Shown: positions 33,601-41,816 of the stretch, piece by piece
How the letters are laid out: every line of letters starts with the position of its first letter
Numbering within the stretch: position 1 is the first letter of the stretch
Origin: Saprospira grandis
GTDB lineage: Bacteria > Bacteroidota > Bacteroidia > Chitinophagales > Saprospiraceae
DNA: 64,000 nucleotides
Assembly (NCBI RefSeq): GCF_027594745.1
Contig: NZ_CP110854.1
Location: 1,240,001-1,304,000, forward strand
Direction: 5' to 3'
Made by a program: the position numbers and the translations under genes
Notes under the pieces: model-generated
Seen by the model: only the letters and a program-made list of their open reading frames with translations
What the model was told of the DNA's origin: nothing
Databases searched by the model: none

Positions 33601-34050
33601 TTGGTCAATGACCACCATCAAATTGGCTCGCTCTACATCCGCATCTTTATAAGCATCGACTAAACCCAAACTTCCTCGGCGCAGACTTTTCTCTACAATA
33701 GCCGGGTAGTTAGGGTCCATTTTACTGTCAGGGTGCAAGACCCCTCTAGAAGCCAACTGACGACTCAAGTTTCCAATCGGATTGTTGCCAGGCTGACAAA
33801 CCGCAATTCGCCAGTTTTGCCCCGCCTGCCCCGCAAAACCATCTTTTAGTTTTGGGACCAAGGCCGCACGAACTAGCGAGGACTTACCTCCGCCTGCTCC
33901 TCCTACCAATGCCAAAAAACGATTGCCGCGAATCTTACGCAACAATTCATCGAGCTGCTTATTCCTTCCGAAAAAAAGCTCTCTTTCTTTGGCCTCATAA
34001 GGGCGCAGTCCAGGATAAGGTTCCTTAGTTAAAATTTCAAAGGATGCCAT
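30691..34050 (-). CDS. nSTAND1-type ATPase with membrane segment, coiled coil and WD40 propeller
   Basis: A 1119-residue protein. The opening PYPGLRPYEAKERELFFGR (residues 11-29) is the hallmark of novel STAND NTPase 1. Walker A GGAGGGKSS is at 50-58 and Walker B LMVVIDQFEE at 144-153. After the ATPase and winged-helix region (to about 480) comes one membrane segment (about 503-527), a charged Ala-rich coiled coil (530-680) and about seven WD40 repeats (about 720-1090; e.g. HEDWVLSVAFTHDGQKVLTG). STAND proteins act as signal-triggered oligomerising switches. The effector output is not obvious. It is transcribed alone and ends at its own terminator. Confidence 0.88.
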   Translation of the reverse strand: MASFEILTKEPYPGLRPYEAKERELFFGRNKQLDELLRKIRGNRFLALVGGAGGGKSSLVRAALVPKLKDGFAGQAGQNWRIAVCQPGNNPIGNLSRQLASRGVLHPDSKMDPNYPAIVEKSLRRGSLGLVDAYKDADVERANLMVVIDQFEEIFAFAKTSSAAQEDAATFVNLLLNASRQREAPIYIVLTMRSDYIGRCTDFRGLPEAINDGQFLIPKMKVEELKKVMIMPVKAVGASIAPDLVSRMIADIGEDFDDLPRLQHLMMRVWDNWVEVDSDPSLPLGIKHYENVGTIKEALSVHAEEAYNKLKTEEQKVTCQRMFRALSERNADGSASRRVATVGELCKLTDQSIESLAPVIVAFSRSDRRFLQAPPNRDDLELDTVISITHESLISYWDRLAHWAEEEHEAAETYTRLSTAAALYFEGKGALWVEPELSLGLKWYEPHTYDEEHPDRLAPTKAWASRYNTTYDETIDFLLKSHEASDKKLRDKKEDDDRKRKTRMLITYLSLGFGAICLILLLLAGVALDSARRSAQVAGRKEKEARLAAYQAEIAKQRANESRYMAKVNANRAQRESFLARQATEKAIRSSDIAELKSRAANQARSKALIALDTAELERQRAEIAKLKAEQARRDAMKSERRAQEERLKAIMTKGLSLAQSVAVKSWKVEEPDLEALLAKEAFELNRVNGGKEHDAYIYEALYKAIDKMQGVGDNPDFNSLNVAPDGLSHLGAMRSIVVSTAEGEFDQKVYTTGSDGWLFKWPLQVFDSKEEQRTAGAPQVLTRNRNNRVYRCMDMNAEGKFLVRAGDEDYMEIWDVAKEERMLKVDVHRGRRVWDLAFLPTGNAVISAGDDRSIKYTNMKGEVTPIVERTPYRVTSIAVSADGQHVAGAGGSPDVSIWNIKSGQEDFKLENPYNKRNATAVAISPTGRFVAVGYQDGSLLIFDIYHYKNGLDQDGNRYIPERLVYHSAKISDLSFSDDGTMLVVGSLDKRATLWQIWNQAYENYDNEEEFPFKDPKFQPVRLEDHEDWVLSVAFTHDGQKVLTGCANGEVKIYEVDMFRYASQLCAMVRRNLSNKEWKKYIGTDDPERDPRNQRLYIITAEGERVPLSTCGNEYQQGD

Positions 34051-34477
34051 ACTTTATATATAGTGTTAGTCTTGGGGAAGTTTTGGCAAAATAATGTTGC
34101 CTAGATGATTCTTCTCAGTGTAGTATGTTATTCAGCTTTAAGATAAGCGAATTATCCAGAATAATAAAACCCCTCCTTAATTATTCCTTAAAATCCAAAG
34201 GGCCTTTTTTCTTTCTAACTTTACTTTTGTCGCCTCTCCTCCTCCCCTTTTTTAAGGCCTAAACCTAGCTTTTTGCCGCCCAAGCCTAGGCTAAAAATAA
34301 GTCGCTTGGCCCTTTAGAGCTCCTCAACTAAAAACTAAAGCCCCCAACTCCTCTCCCAGCCAAAAATCAAAAGCCCAAACAGCAAGAACAAATAAACGGT
34401 ACCAAAAGTCTACCCTAGGCAACTAAACACTAAACTATTCCCTCAAAAAAAATCTATCCTTTTGCGCAAAATTTAAT
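34051..34477. other. Gap of about 430 bases without visible gene
   Basis: A region between the divergent STAND-WD40 and pdhA genes, C/T/A-rich on the plus strand with no credible frame, repeat or hairpin. It presumably carries the promoter of the STAND gene. Confidence 0.4.
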
Positions 34478-34507
34478 TTTGACCTCCTACTTTAATTAGT
34501 ATCTTAG
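34478..34507 (+). promoter_or_regulatory. Candidate Bacteroidota-type promoter of pdhA
   Basis: TTTG at 34478-34481, an 18-base spacer, and TATCTTAG at 34500-34507 (close to TAnnTTTG), about 80 bases before the start codon. Confidence 0.4.
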
Positions 34508-34586
34508 CCCTGGAAAGCAGCATTTTCAGCCTCTCAACCGCTCAAAATACTGCAAACCAATTCTTTAAGATAAAAACTTCAGGAAT

Positions 34587-35594
34587 ATGGCTAAGCGCAA
34601 AAAAAAGCCTGCATTTTCAAAAGAACAGTACCTCTCTTGGTACGAATTGATGTATCTCACACGCAAATTTGAAGAGCAGTGTAATATTGTATACTATCAG
34701 AAAAAAATCCGTGGATTCCTCCACCTCTGTATTGGCCAAGAAGCCATCTACGCCGCTATGCAGTCTGCCTGCCGCAAAGAAGACTCTTGGATTACCGCCT
34801 ACCGCGTACACGGTATGGCCCTAGCCGCTGGCATCTCCGCCAACGAAACTATGGCCGAACTCTACGGTAAAGCTACCGGCAATGTGAAAGGTAAAGGAGG
34901 CTCTATGCACTTCTTTAATGCCGAACGCAATTTTTATGGCGGCCACGGTATCGTCGGTGGCCAAATTGGCCTCGGTGCCGGACTCGCCTTTGCCGATAAG
35001 TATAAAGGCAATGATAATGTGACCCTCGCCCTCTTCGGCGATGGCGCCTCTCGCCAAGGTATCCTGCACGAGAGCTTTAATATGGCCATGACCTGGAAAC
35101 TTCCCGTGCTCTTTATTTGCGAAAATAACAAGTACGCTATGGGTACCTCTGTAGAACGTACCTCTAATGTGACCAATCTCCACCTCTTGGGCGAAAGCTA
35201 CAAAATGCCCAATAAAGCCATTAACGGCATGGATGTGGAAGTGCTCCACAACGAATTGAGCGAGGCCATCGACTATATCCGCCAAGGTAACGGCCCTATG
35301 CTGCTCGAAATCGAAACTTACCGCTACAAAGGCCACTCTATGTCTGATCCCGCTAAATACCGGACCAAAGACGAAGAGAAAGAATATAAGGAGAAAGACC
35401 CCATCGGCCGCGTAGAACATACACTCCTAGAAAATAAAATGATTACAGAGGAAGAATTGAAGGAAATTCAAAATCGCCTCAAGGAGGAAGTCAAGGCCGC
35501 TGTTCAGTTTGCAGAGGAGTCTCCCCTCCCCCAGCCCGAACAGTTGTACGAGGATATGTACATCCAAGAAGATTACCCTTTTATTAAGGACTAA
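34587..35594 (+). CDS. pdhA: Pyruvate dehydrogenase E1 component, alpha subunit
   Basis: A 335-residue thiamine-diphosphate enzyme subunit that decarboxylates pyruvate in the PDH complex. The ThDP motif runs from GDGASRQG (151-158) to N181 (CENNKYAMGT). Other signatures are CIGQEA, HGMALA, GKGGSMHFF, and the loop YRYKGHSMSDP with the active-site His. Length and motifs match the E1-alpha of the branched two-subunit type. The beta subunit and E2 are not adjacent; a strong terminator follows, so the genes are split in this genome. Confidence 0.95.
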   Translation: MAKRKKKPAFSKEQYLSWYELMYLTRKFEEQCNIVYYQKKIRGFLHLCIGQEAIYAAMQSACRKEDSWITAYRVHGMALAAGISANETMAELYGKATGNVKGKGGSMHFFNAERNFYGGHGIVGGQIGLGAGLAFADKYKGNDNVTLALFGDGASRQGILHESFNMAMTWKLPVLFICENNKYAMGTSVERTSNVTNLHLLGESYKMPNKAINGMDVEVLHNELSEAIDYIRQGNGPMLLEIETYRYKGHSMSDPAKYRTKDEEKEYKEKDPIGRVEHTLLENKMITEEELKEIQNRLKEEVKAAVQFAEESPLPQPEQLYEDMYIQEDYPFIKD

Positions 35595-35614
35595 AAGGTT
35601 TGCCTTCAAACGCT

Positions 35615-35652
35615 AAAGAGCAATAGAAACTATTTCTGTTGCTCTTTTTTTA
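35615..35652 (+). terminator. Intrinsic terminator of pdhA
   Basis: A 15-bp stem with one mismatch (AAAGAGCAATAGAAA / TTTCTGTTGCTCTTT) and a T-run. Confidence 0.9.
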
Positions 35653-35654
35653 TC

Positions 35655-35818
35655 TTTTTGGGGCCTCCTGCCTTCGGCAGGCGCTACGTTTCGCAGCTCG
35701 CAAGTCTGCTCGGCCCTGCGCGGGCTTCGCCCGCTAGGTCTGGCCTACGGCCACTGCTGCACATCGCTAGGCCTGCGGCCCTTCGGGCCTGTAGAAGACA
35801 GCGCCCAAGCTAGGGCCA
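35655..35818 (+). repeat. GC-rich intergenic repeat R13
   Basis: Plus-oriented, head GGGGCCTCCTGCC-TTC-GGCAGGC, second hairpin GCGGGC-TTC-GCCCGC, then CACATCGCTAGGCC and an extra hairpin. It follows the pdhA terminator. Confidence 0.88.
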
Positions 35819-35820
35819 AA

Positions 35821-35857
35821 AAAAGAGCCACTGAATATATATTCAGTGGCTCTTTTC
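35821..35857 (-). terminator. Intrinsic terminator of the tail-fibre gene
   Basis: Perfect stem AAAAGAGCCACTGAATAT / ATATTCAGTGGCTCTTTT, 18 bases beyond the stop codon. Confidence 0.9.
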
Positions 35858-35874
35858 TATAGGACAACAAAGCC

Positions 35875-36667
35875 TTATTCATCGGCATCATCGTCTAAAT
35901 TCATGGCTGTAGATTGGCCCTTAGGCATCATACTCGTATCATCCCAGAGCTTAGATACCCAAAAGCGAAGCACCGCCTGTTTCTTTTCTTCTTTATCCAG
36001 ATAACCATAATTTCCAGCTGTTTTTGCTTCTAGTCGGAAATTAGTCTCTGAGCCCGTCCAACGGAAGCTGATTTTCCGCCAAAGCAAACCATAACTCGCC
36101 TTTACATGCTTGACCACTCCTTGGCCATAAGTAGCCGTGGCAATTGCATAAGTAAGGGCATATTTAGCTCTTTTCTTTCGGCCAGCAGCATGGGCAATAA
36201 TTTCAAAAGCCTGAACGCCCTCCAAATCTGAAACGATAGGGTGCCAGCGGCCATCGGCGGGGATTTCTCCTTGAATAAAAGTGCCGACTCGACCATTTGC
36301 TCCAAGCATGCCATTCACCTCTAGCTTAAAGTTGGGCAAGCTGGTCCCAATACCTACATTCCCCCCCCTTTCGCAAGAAAAGAAGGGTTTCATTTTCGCT
36401 ATCATTAAAGCTGAGCCCTTCACTATGTGGAGTGGGATTCATCGAGATGCTAAAAGAGGCCTGAGGGTCTCGGATGCTTTCATAGAAGCTCATCAAGCGC
36501 TTATTTGGGCCTTGAGTGGCCAACATAAGGCCCTCAGTCGAACTTTGAGAGAAACCGTCATCTACCTTATTGACGGTAGAGTCGATAAGGTCGGCAAAGT
36601 TCACTTCTGTGGGGACCATGCCCCTTTTGAACAGATTTTTGAGTGTGCTACGCGTGAGTAAAGCCAT
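35875..36667 (-). pseudogene. Short tail-fibre-like protein, frameshifted at a G8 tract
   Basis: Two overlapping frames make one protein. The first (start 36667) encodes a base-plate-attachment-like N-terminus (LLTRSTLKNLFKRGMVPTEVNFADLIDS) and reaches LLFLRKGG. The second continues from GGNVGIGTSLPNFKLEVNG, the typical Bacteroidota phage-tail-collar/fibre joint, to a C-terminal 150-residue domain ending at 35875. They join in frame if the coding-strand G8 (C8 at 36361-36368) had seven G. So the gene is switched off by one base, through slippage or a sequencing error. It sits just downstream of the baseplate genes, where Afp13/Pvc13-type fibres are found; about 263 residues when intact. Confidence 0.78.
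36361..36368. repeat. G8/C8 homopolymer in the tail-fibre gene
   Basis: Eight C on the plus strand at the joint of the two tail-fibre frames; seven would restore a continuous protein. Confidence 0.85.
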
Positions 36668-36802
36668 TGAGTTGGATACTTTAACTTAAATGGAAAGGCG
36701 GGTGAATGCCATCAAATTTAAAAAATTGTTTGGAAAAGGCGCAGTCAAAACGATTTTATAATTTAGATTTTCTTAATAACGCCTTTATTTATTGTTTTTT
36801 AG

Positions 36803-36979
36803 GGCTTGGCGAGGCGGCGCAGCCGCCTGCGAGCGCAGCGAGCCATGGCCCAGCGCTGCGGAGTGGGTGGCCGAAGGCCAGACCGAAGCGCTGCAAGCGC
36901 TGAAGGGCCGAGCGAATAGCGAGCCCCGCAGCATAGCGGCGGCCGCCCCGCTATAAAGGGCGGCCGCGGGCCCCAAAAA
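36803..36979 (-). repeat. GC-rich intergenic repeat R14
   Basis: Minus-oriented second-type unit with head GGGGCCCGCGGCCGCCC like R10 and variable hairpin AGCGCT/AGCGCT. It lies between the baseplate terminator and the tail-fibre gene. Confidence 0.88.
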
Positions 36980-36995
36980 ATGGACCTTGTAGCAC

Positions 36996-37031
36996 TAAAA
37001 AAGGCCCAAAAGTGCGTGGACTTCTGGGCCT
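36996..37031 (-). terminator. Intrinsic terminator after the baseplate J gene
   Basis: Stem GGCCCAaAAGT / ACTTcTGGGCC (one mismatch) followed by six U, 26 bases after the stop codon. It probably ends the main injection-system transcript. Confidence 0.75.
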
Positions 37032-37056
37032 GATCAGTTATGTTTTACACGATTGT

Positions 37057-40000
37057 TTAATCGTCTAGTTCACGCTCTTCGGTCATTACAAAGTCGCCAT
37101 CGAGCATCATATTGTCTAGGCCAGCTTTGGCAGGAGACTGGAAAGCCACCTCGTCGAGGAGATAAAGTGGGTTTTTCTCGAAAGGAATGAGGACCGACCA
37201 AGGCGTGGTAGCCTTGAGCAAGGGCGAAGAAGAGGTATCGATAGCCGTATCGCCTACATCGAAGCCTTCGCCACTGGGGAAGACCTGAACGGCAGAAAAC
37301 TTAGTGACAAAATCGACATACTCTCTTTTTTCGATAAAGCTAAGGAGAACATCCTTGGCGATAGTACCGCCCAGTTCGAGTTCTCTTTGGCCGCCATACA
37401 TCCAGGGGCAGACAAAGTCCATAATATCCTTATTCAACTTTTTGAGGAAGGTACCGTTGTTCATGCCTTTTTGGAAGCGCAAACCGCCGGCCACTTTTAC
37501 TCTTTCGTAGATAGGATTACGGAGTTTGATCTCGACAAAAGGCGAAGCTAGGGGGATGAGATAATCTCGGATAGCCTCTAGGGTAGCGTTATTCACCATG
37601 GGGAGGCGGCCTTGGTGAGAGGCCTTAATTCTGGGTACGACCACGAGGACCACCTGTCCTTTTTCGACAAACTCTTCATTGCCGATATGCGTTACGCATT
37701 TCACTTGGAAAATATCGGGAAACTGGTCGAGGACCAGGCGTTCATAATCCCAAGCAGAGACGGCTCTACCTTTATGGCGGAGGCGTTCGCTACTGCGGGT
37801 ATAGAATTCCTTTTTATTTTCGCCGGGTCGGCCTTCAAAAGAGCCAAAAGGTTGTTGGACCGATCGGATTTGGACCAATGGGCTGGCCAAATTTTTAATT
37901 TTATTGGCGGGCAGTTTTTCTTCCAAGTGTTTCACCTCCTCTTCGGGGTTTCCGGCCCAGGTAGCCGAAATGGCTTGGGTAGAGAGGTGTAAAACGGTAG
38001 GCATACGGCTAGCGTCGCCACGGAGAGAGGCGCGCAGCCAGAACTTTCCTTTATCGAAGATGGTATTATTATCTGAAATATCTCTGGGGATATCGAAGGT
38101 GATAATACCGGAGTTATTAAAGAAATTGGTGGTATCGTTTAGGATTTGGGTTTGAGAAAACTCCTTCCATTCGTCATTAACGAGGAAGCTCCAAACGATT
38201 TCGGCCTGTTTGGCTTCGCTACTACGGCCCTTCATCATAGAGAAATAGTCTTGATTCTCTTTGAGTTCGAAGTAGATAGAGAGCGTAGCGGGTGGGTTAA
38301 AATCCTTGATTCCGAGGAAGAGGTAAGCATCTTCATCGTAGGCGGGCAACAAAGTGGGTTTAATTGGGCGGCCTTGAGAGAAATTGCGCATCACACCGAA
38401 GGGGTGGATATGGAACAGCTCTTCGACCACACCGCCAGAGCTATTTACGGTACCGATAGACATGATATTGACTTGGGCCGTAGCGGTATAGTCAATGCTC
38501 ATATTTCGGATAACGGGAGTAAAAGGTTGGTTGGGGAGTTTCTTTTTCTCCTTAGTTTTGGGGTCTGCATTATGGGCAGCCACATCGGCGTAAAGATTTG
38601 GAAACTCATCGTGGGCGAAAGCAGAGGGCGGGTTAGTCAATTCCATGCGGAAATAGCCGGTTTGCGTTTCGCTGGTATAAGTATCAATCTGTTTGAGATT
38701 GGCCTGTGGTTCTAGGTCAAAGAGTTTGAGATCGATATTATCTAGGCAAGTAGCATTACTAATGCCATGCACATTATCTTCATCTTGTTCGAAGAGGAAA
38801 TACTCCTTGACATTATTCTTATTTTCGGGGAAGAACTCTCCTTCTCGGAGGGCCGACAATTTGATTCGGTAATCTTCATTGCGGATACCGAGGCCATACT
38901 CTCGATAATAGCCACGGAGGCCTTTTGTATTATCGGGTAGATTATGCCAATTGATATTGATTTTGAGGTTGGTCAATTCCTTTTTGAAAAGCTCGGTTTT
39001 TCCGATAAGGAGATAAGAGCCTAGCTTAGGCGTGGGGCCAAAAGCTTGGAAAGGGATACTGCCTTCTAGTTGGCCGTATTCATTACTTAGGTTTAGGCGT
39101 TTGATTCCTTTGACCTCAACATCAATGTTAATGCGTTCTAGGCTTAGCTCTTTAAGGAAAGAGTAAGAATAGGTTACATTTTCATTTTGGTGAAGGACCT
39201 TCATCACGGGAAGGCTAGTATCGAAATCGGGGCCTAAGACATCGGCATTATAGCCCACGATAGCGGGGGCATTGGCGGATACGGTAGCGAGCAGGCTAAA
39301 CTCGGGAATATTCCAGTTTTCTGGGGGAAGGAGTTCGCAGCTTTTAGCTTCGATCCAACCTTCTTCTCCAGAGAGGACTAATTTTAGGCTATTTTTAAAG
39401 ACCTTAGAGAAGGCATCTTCTTTAGATAGGCCTTGATTTCGGCTAATATCCTTAATCAGAAGATTTAGGGTATACATAGAAGACTTATCGAATCGCATGC
39501 GCAACTTGATACTACGGTGGCCTTCTTCCATTTCGAGAATAGGGGCGGCCATAGCCCAGCCTACTTCGGCATAGACCATTTGGCGTTCATCGGAAGCTTT
39601 TTCGAGTAATTCTTCTCCGAAGGCGGGCCATTCCTCTTCATTATTGATAAAGCGTTTGCCTAGGCCATCTCTAGAGTTGGCTACAGGGGCGGCATACATA
39701 TTTGTGATAAGGCGATAAGAGCTCCCGATACCGATTTTGGGGTTTTTGCTCACAAAAAGCGTCTTCACTGCATCCACTTTAGCTTGGTTCAGTTCGATGC
39801 CATAATCGGTTTTATAGCGGATGGGTTTACCATCTTCATCGACGCCAGCATCTAGAAGGGTGCCTGCGGGGAGGAAAAAGCTATCAATATGTTTGGCCAG
39901 GTTAAAATAGACATTTACCTGATCGGGTTGCAAGCCTCTTTCCTGCATTTTAAGCACATCGTAATAATAGAAATCGAGATGCTTTTCGGTGAGAGTATTG

Positions 40001-40827
40001 AGGTGGTCCTGATTATGTTTAAAGAGTTTCACGAAAGCGATAAAGAGCGCCAAATCGGGGCGGTGATCATCTTTTTCTTTGAGTGATTTCTCTAGATATT
40101 TTGGTGCTTCTTGTACGATATAAGAGAGCACGCTATAGAAGGTCCGGAACTGTAGTCGGATCTTCTTGGTATAATCTTGAATTTTGAAGTTAGCTCGAGG
40201 GTCTTCTACTTCGATAGCGCGAGCAGAGAGCAACTTTTTGGAGGGGAACCAGATGCTATGAAAATGCTCTTCGATTTCGTTGGGGCTATAGATGCCTGTT
40301 TGGTGAAACTCGAGGAAGCGATCTTGTTCTAGGAGTTCGATTAAGTTAGAAGAGAGTTGCTGTTTGATTGCGTTCTCTAATTCGTTCTCTAGTTCATCGG
40401 TATCGCCGGGTTGCAGCGTATTCATTTTGAGGGCATGCACATACCAGTCGTTAAACTGTTTGGCCATATCGAACACCTGCGTATAGAGGGCCTTAAGCGC
40501 ATCTAGGCGGCCTGCGGTACGGGCGGCATTTTCTAGCTCGGTAATATATTTGGCGTGTTCCTGCTCAATTTTTTTAAGATCGGTAGCGATAATAGAGGCC
40601 AAGAAAACCGAGAGGTCATTGCGCAAAAAGCGCGACCAATCTCCTGCGGGGGAGTTTGTTTGGTCATAAAACTGGACCATTTCGGCATATTTGGCAGAAA
40701 AGGCGAGGAGGTCACTAGTAGAGCGTTCATCTACCTTAATATATTCTGGGATGAGAGCTTTGAGCAATCGTTGGCTCTGCGTTACGCCATTCCAGGACAG
40801 GCTAGATTTATTCTTTTTGGTACTCAT
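37057..40827 (-). CDS. Baseplate J-like protein of contractile injection system
   Basis: A 1256-residue baseplate wedge component, comparable to Afp11/Pvc11-12 and T4 gp6. The C-terminal 300 residues are the recognisable J-like part: RPGENKKEFYTRSSERLRHKGRAVSAWDYERLVL, FPDIFQVKCVTH, VVLVVVPRI and the YERVKVAGGLRF strand. The N-terminal two thirds are specific to the Bacteroidota branch and not assigned. It is the last gene before a terminator, 67 bases after the gp25 gene. In known eCIS two such wedge proteins occur; here one long protein may do both jobs (inference). Confidence 0.88.
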   Translation of the reverse strand: MSTKKNKSSLSWNGVTQSQRLLKALIPEYIKVDERSTSDLLAFSAKYAEMVQFYDQTNSPAGDWSRFLRNDLSVFLASIIATDLKKIEQEHAKYITELENAARTAGRLDALKALYTQVFDMAKQFNDWYVHALKMNTLQPGDTDELENELENAIKQQLSSNLIELLEQDRFLEFHQTGIYSPNEIEEHFHSIWFPSKKLLSARAIEVEDPRANFKIQDYTKKIRLQFRTFYSVLSYIVQEAPKYLEKSLKEKDDHRPDLALFIAFVKLFKHNQDHLNTLTEKHLDFYYYDVLKMQERGLQPDQVNVYFNLAKHIDSFFLPAGTLLDAGVDEDGKPIRYKTDYGIELNQAKVDAVKTLFVSKNPKIGIGSSYRLITNMYAAPVANSRDGLGKRFINNEEEWPAFGEELLEKASDERQMVYAEVGWAMAAPILEMEEGHRSIKLRMRFDKSSMYTLNLLIKDISRNQGLSKEDAFSKVFKNSLKLVLSGEEGWIEAKSCELLPPENWNIPEFSLLATVSANAPAIVGYNADVLGPDFDTSLPVMKVLHQNENVTYSYSFLKELSLERINIDVEVKGIKRLNLSNEYGQLEGSIPFQAFGPTPKLGSYLLIGKTELFKKELTNLKININWHNLPDNTKGLRGYYREYGLGIRNEDYRIKLSALREGEFFPENKNNVKEYFLFEQDEDNVHGISNATCLDNIDLKLFDLEPQANLKQIDTYTSETQTGYFRMELTNPPSAFAHDEFPNLYADVAAHNADPKTKEKKKLPNQPFTPVIRNMSIDYTATAQVNIMSIGTVNSSGGVVEELFHIHPFGVMRNFSQGRPIKPTLLPAYDEDAYLFLGIKDFNPPATLSIYFELKENQDYFSMMKGRSSEAKQAEIVWSFLVNDEWKEFSQTQILNDTTNFFNNSGIITFDIPRDISDNNTIFDKGKFWLRASLRGDASRMPTVLHLSTQAISATWAGNPEEEVKHLEEKLPANKIKNLASPLVQIRSVQQPFGSFEGRPGENKKEFYTRSSERLRHKGRAVSAWDYERLVLDQFPDIFQVKCVTHIGNEEFVEKGQVVLVVVPRIKASHQGRLPMVNNATLEAIRDYLIPLASPFVEIKLRNPIYERVKVAGGLRFQKGMNNGTFLKKLNKDIMDFVCPWMYGGQRELELGGTIAKDVLLSFIEKREYVDFVTKFSAVQVFPSGEGFDVGDTAIDTSSSPLLKATTPWSVLIPFEKNPLYLLDEVAFQSPAKAGLDNMMLDGDFVMTEERELDD

Positions 40828-40894
40828 GCTAAGGTGCGCTTAAGAGATGGTTATTGTTGTTCTGATAGTGATAGTAGTGGGGGTCTAAAGGAAA

Positions 40895-41311
40895 CTAGAG
40901 TTCGGTACCTTCTGCGAGATAGAAGGGATAGACCATATTATTACGAGCATTCACGCCCTTAATTTCATAGACCACATTAACATTAACTCGGCCACGGAGC
41001 TGCTCGCTTTCGTCTACATCTACAGAGATGAGGCGGATACGGGGTTCGTGGTAGAGAATAGCGGTAGTGATGAGATCTTGAATTCGAATTCGGGTAGCGT
41101 TATTGATACTTTGAAAAGCTTGGCTATGGATATCGCAACCATAGCTAGGGTTCATGATTCGTTCGCCGGGGAGAGTAGAGAGAAGAATATTAAGGGATTC
41201 CTTAATATCTTCTTCATCTTGAGACATCACAATTCCGCGGGTAGAGTCGCTAAAGCGGGGCGGGAAGCTCCAGCCTGAGCCTAAAAATGATTTTTGGATA
41301 TCGTCTGACAT
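40895..41311 (-). CDS. Baseplate wedge protein, gp25/GPW family
   Basis: A 138-residue protein of the GPW_gp25 family (Afp9/Pvc9 equivalent), which joins the baseplate to the first sheath ring. Signatures seen are SFPPRFSDSTRGIVMSQDEEDIKESLNILLSTLPGER start and the EPR motif (YHEPRI) characteristic of gp25 proteins. Length is normal for the family. It is separated from PAAR by repeat R15 and from the J gene by 67 bases. Confidence 0.93.
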   Translation of the reverse strand: MSDDIQKSFLGSGWSFPPRFSDSTRGIVMSQDEEDIKESLNILLSTLPGERIMNPSYGCDIHSQAFQSINNATRIRIQDLITTAILYHEPRIRLISVDVDESEQLRGRVNVNVVYEIKGVNARNNMVYPFYLAEGTEL

Positions 41312-41380
41312 GCTTAAAAATTTCTTATCGTCTAAAAATTGGGATCAACTATTTATCTTAAGTGCGGAGCGGGCAGTTGT

Positions 41381-41504
41381 ATTGGCCTAGCGCTGCGGAA
41401 GGGGGGGCCGAAGGGCCAGACCGAAGCCCGCAGGGCTAAAGGGCCGAGCAGGCTTGCGAGCCCTGTAGCATAGCGCCGCAGCTTTGCTGCGGAGGCCCCA
41501 AAAA
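41381..41504 (-). repeat. GC-rich intergenic repeat R15
   Basis: Minus-oriented; head GGGGCCTCCGCAGC touches the PAAR stop codon at 41505. Variable hairpin AGCCC/GGGCT. It divides PAAR from gp25. Confidence 0.87.
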
Positions 41505-41795
41505 CTACCCAATCAATACAGTAGGAGCACCAGCAACTACAGCACCGCCATGGCCACAAGAGTCGCCAATACGGGCAGCGGGTTTCCCCTCAATCATGAC
41601 CGTTCCAGAGCCAGAGGCAATCGAATCGCCTGCGCAAGCACAGACGGCAGAATCGCCAAGGCGGGCAGCAGGAATTCCGGTAACCATGACGGTACCGGCA
41701 CCGCTAACAATGGGTCCACCCACATGAGGTGAAGGACCGGGGCAAACGGCGGGGCAAACGTGCATATCGCCAATTCGAGCAGAGGGCATTCCCAT
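41505..41795 (-). CDS. PAAR-domain spike tip protein
   Basis: A 96-residue protein made almost wholly of PAAR repeats: PSARIGDMHVCPAVCPG, G.GTVMVTGIPAARLGDSAVC and GSGTVMIEGKPAARIGDSC. PAAR caps form the metal-bound sharp tip on VgrG-like spikes (Afp10/Pvc10 position). Cys and His residues suitable for zinc are present. It follows the spike gene by 21 bases, so both are cotranscribed. No toxin extension is fused to it. Confidence 0.95.
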   Translation of the reverse strand: MGMPSARIGDMHVCPAVCPGPSPHVGGPIVSGAGTVMVTGIPAARLGDSAVCACAGDSIASGSGTVMIEGKPAARIGDSCGHGGAVVAGAPTVLIG

Positions 41796-41816
41796 AACTT
41801 ATTGATTTTAATACTT

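Noticed and set aside
34821..35420. A 199-residue frame antisense to pdhA
   Set aside because: A shadow of a strongly conserved enzyme gene, with no independent support.
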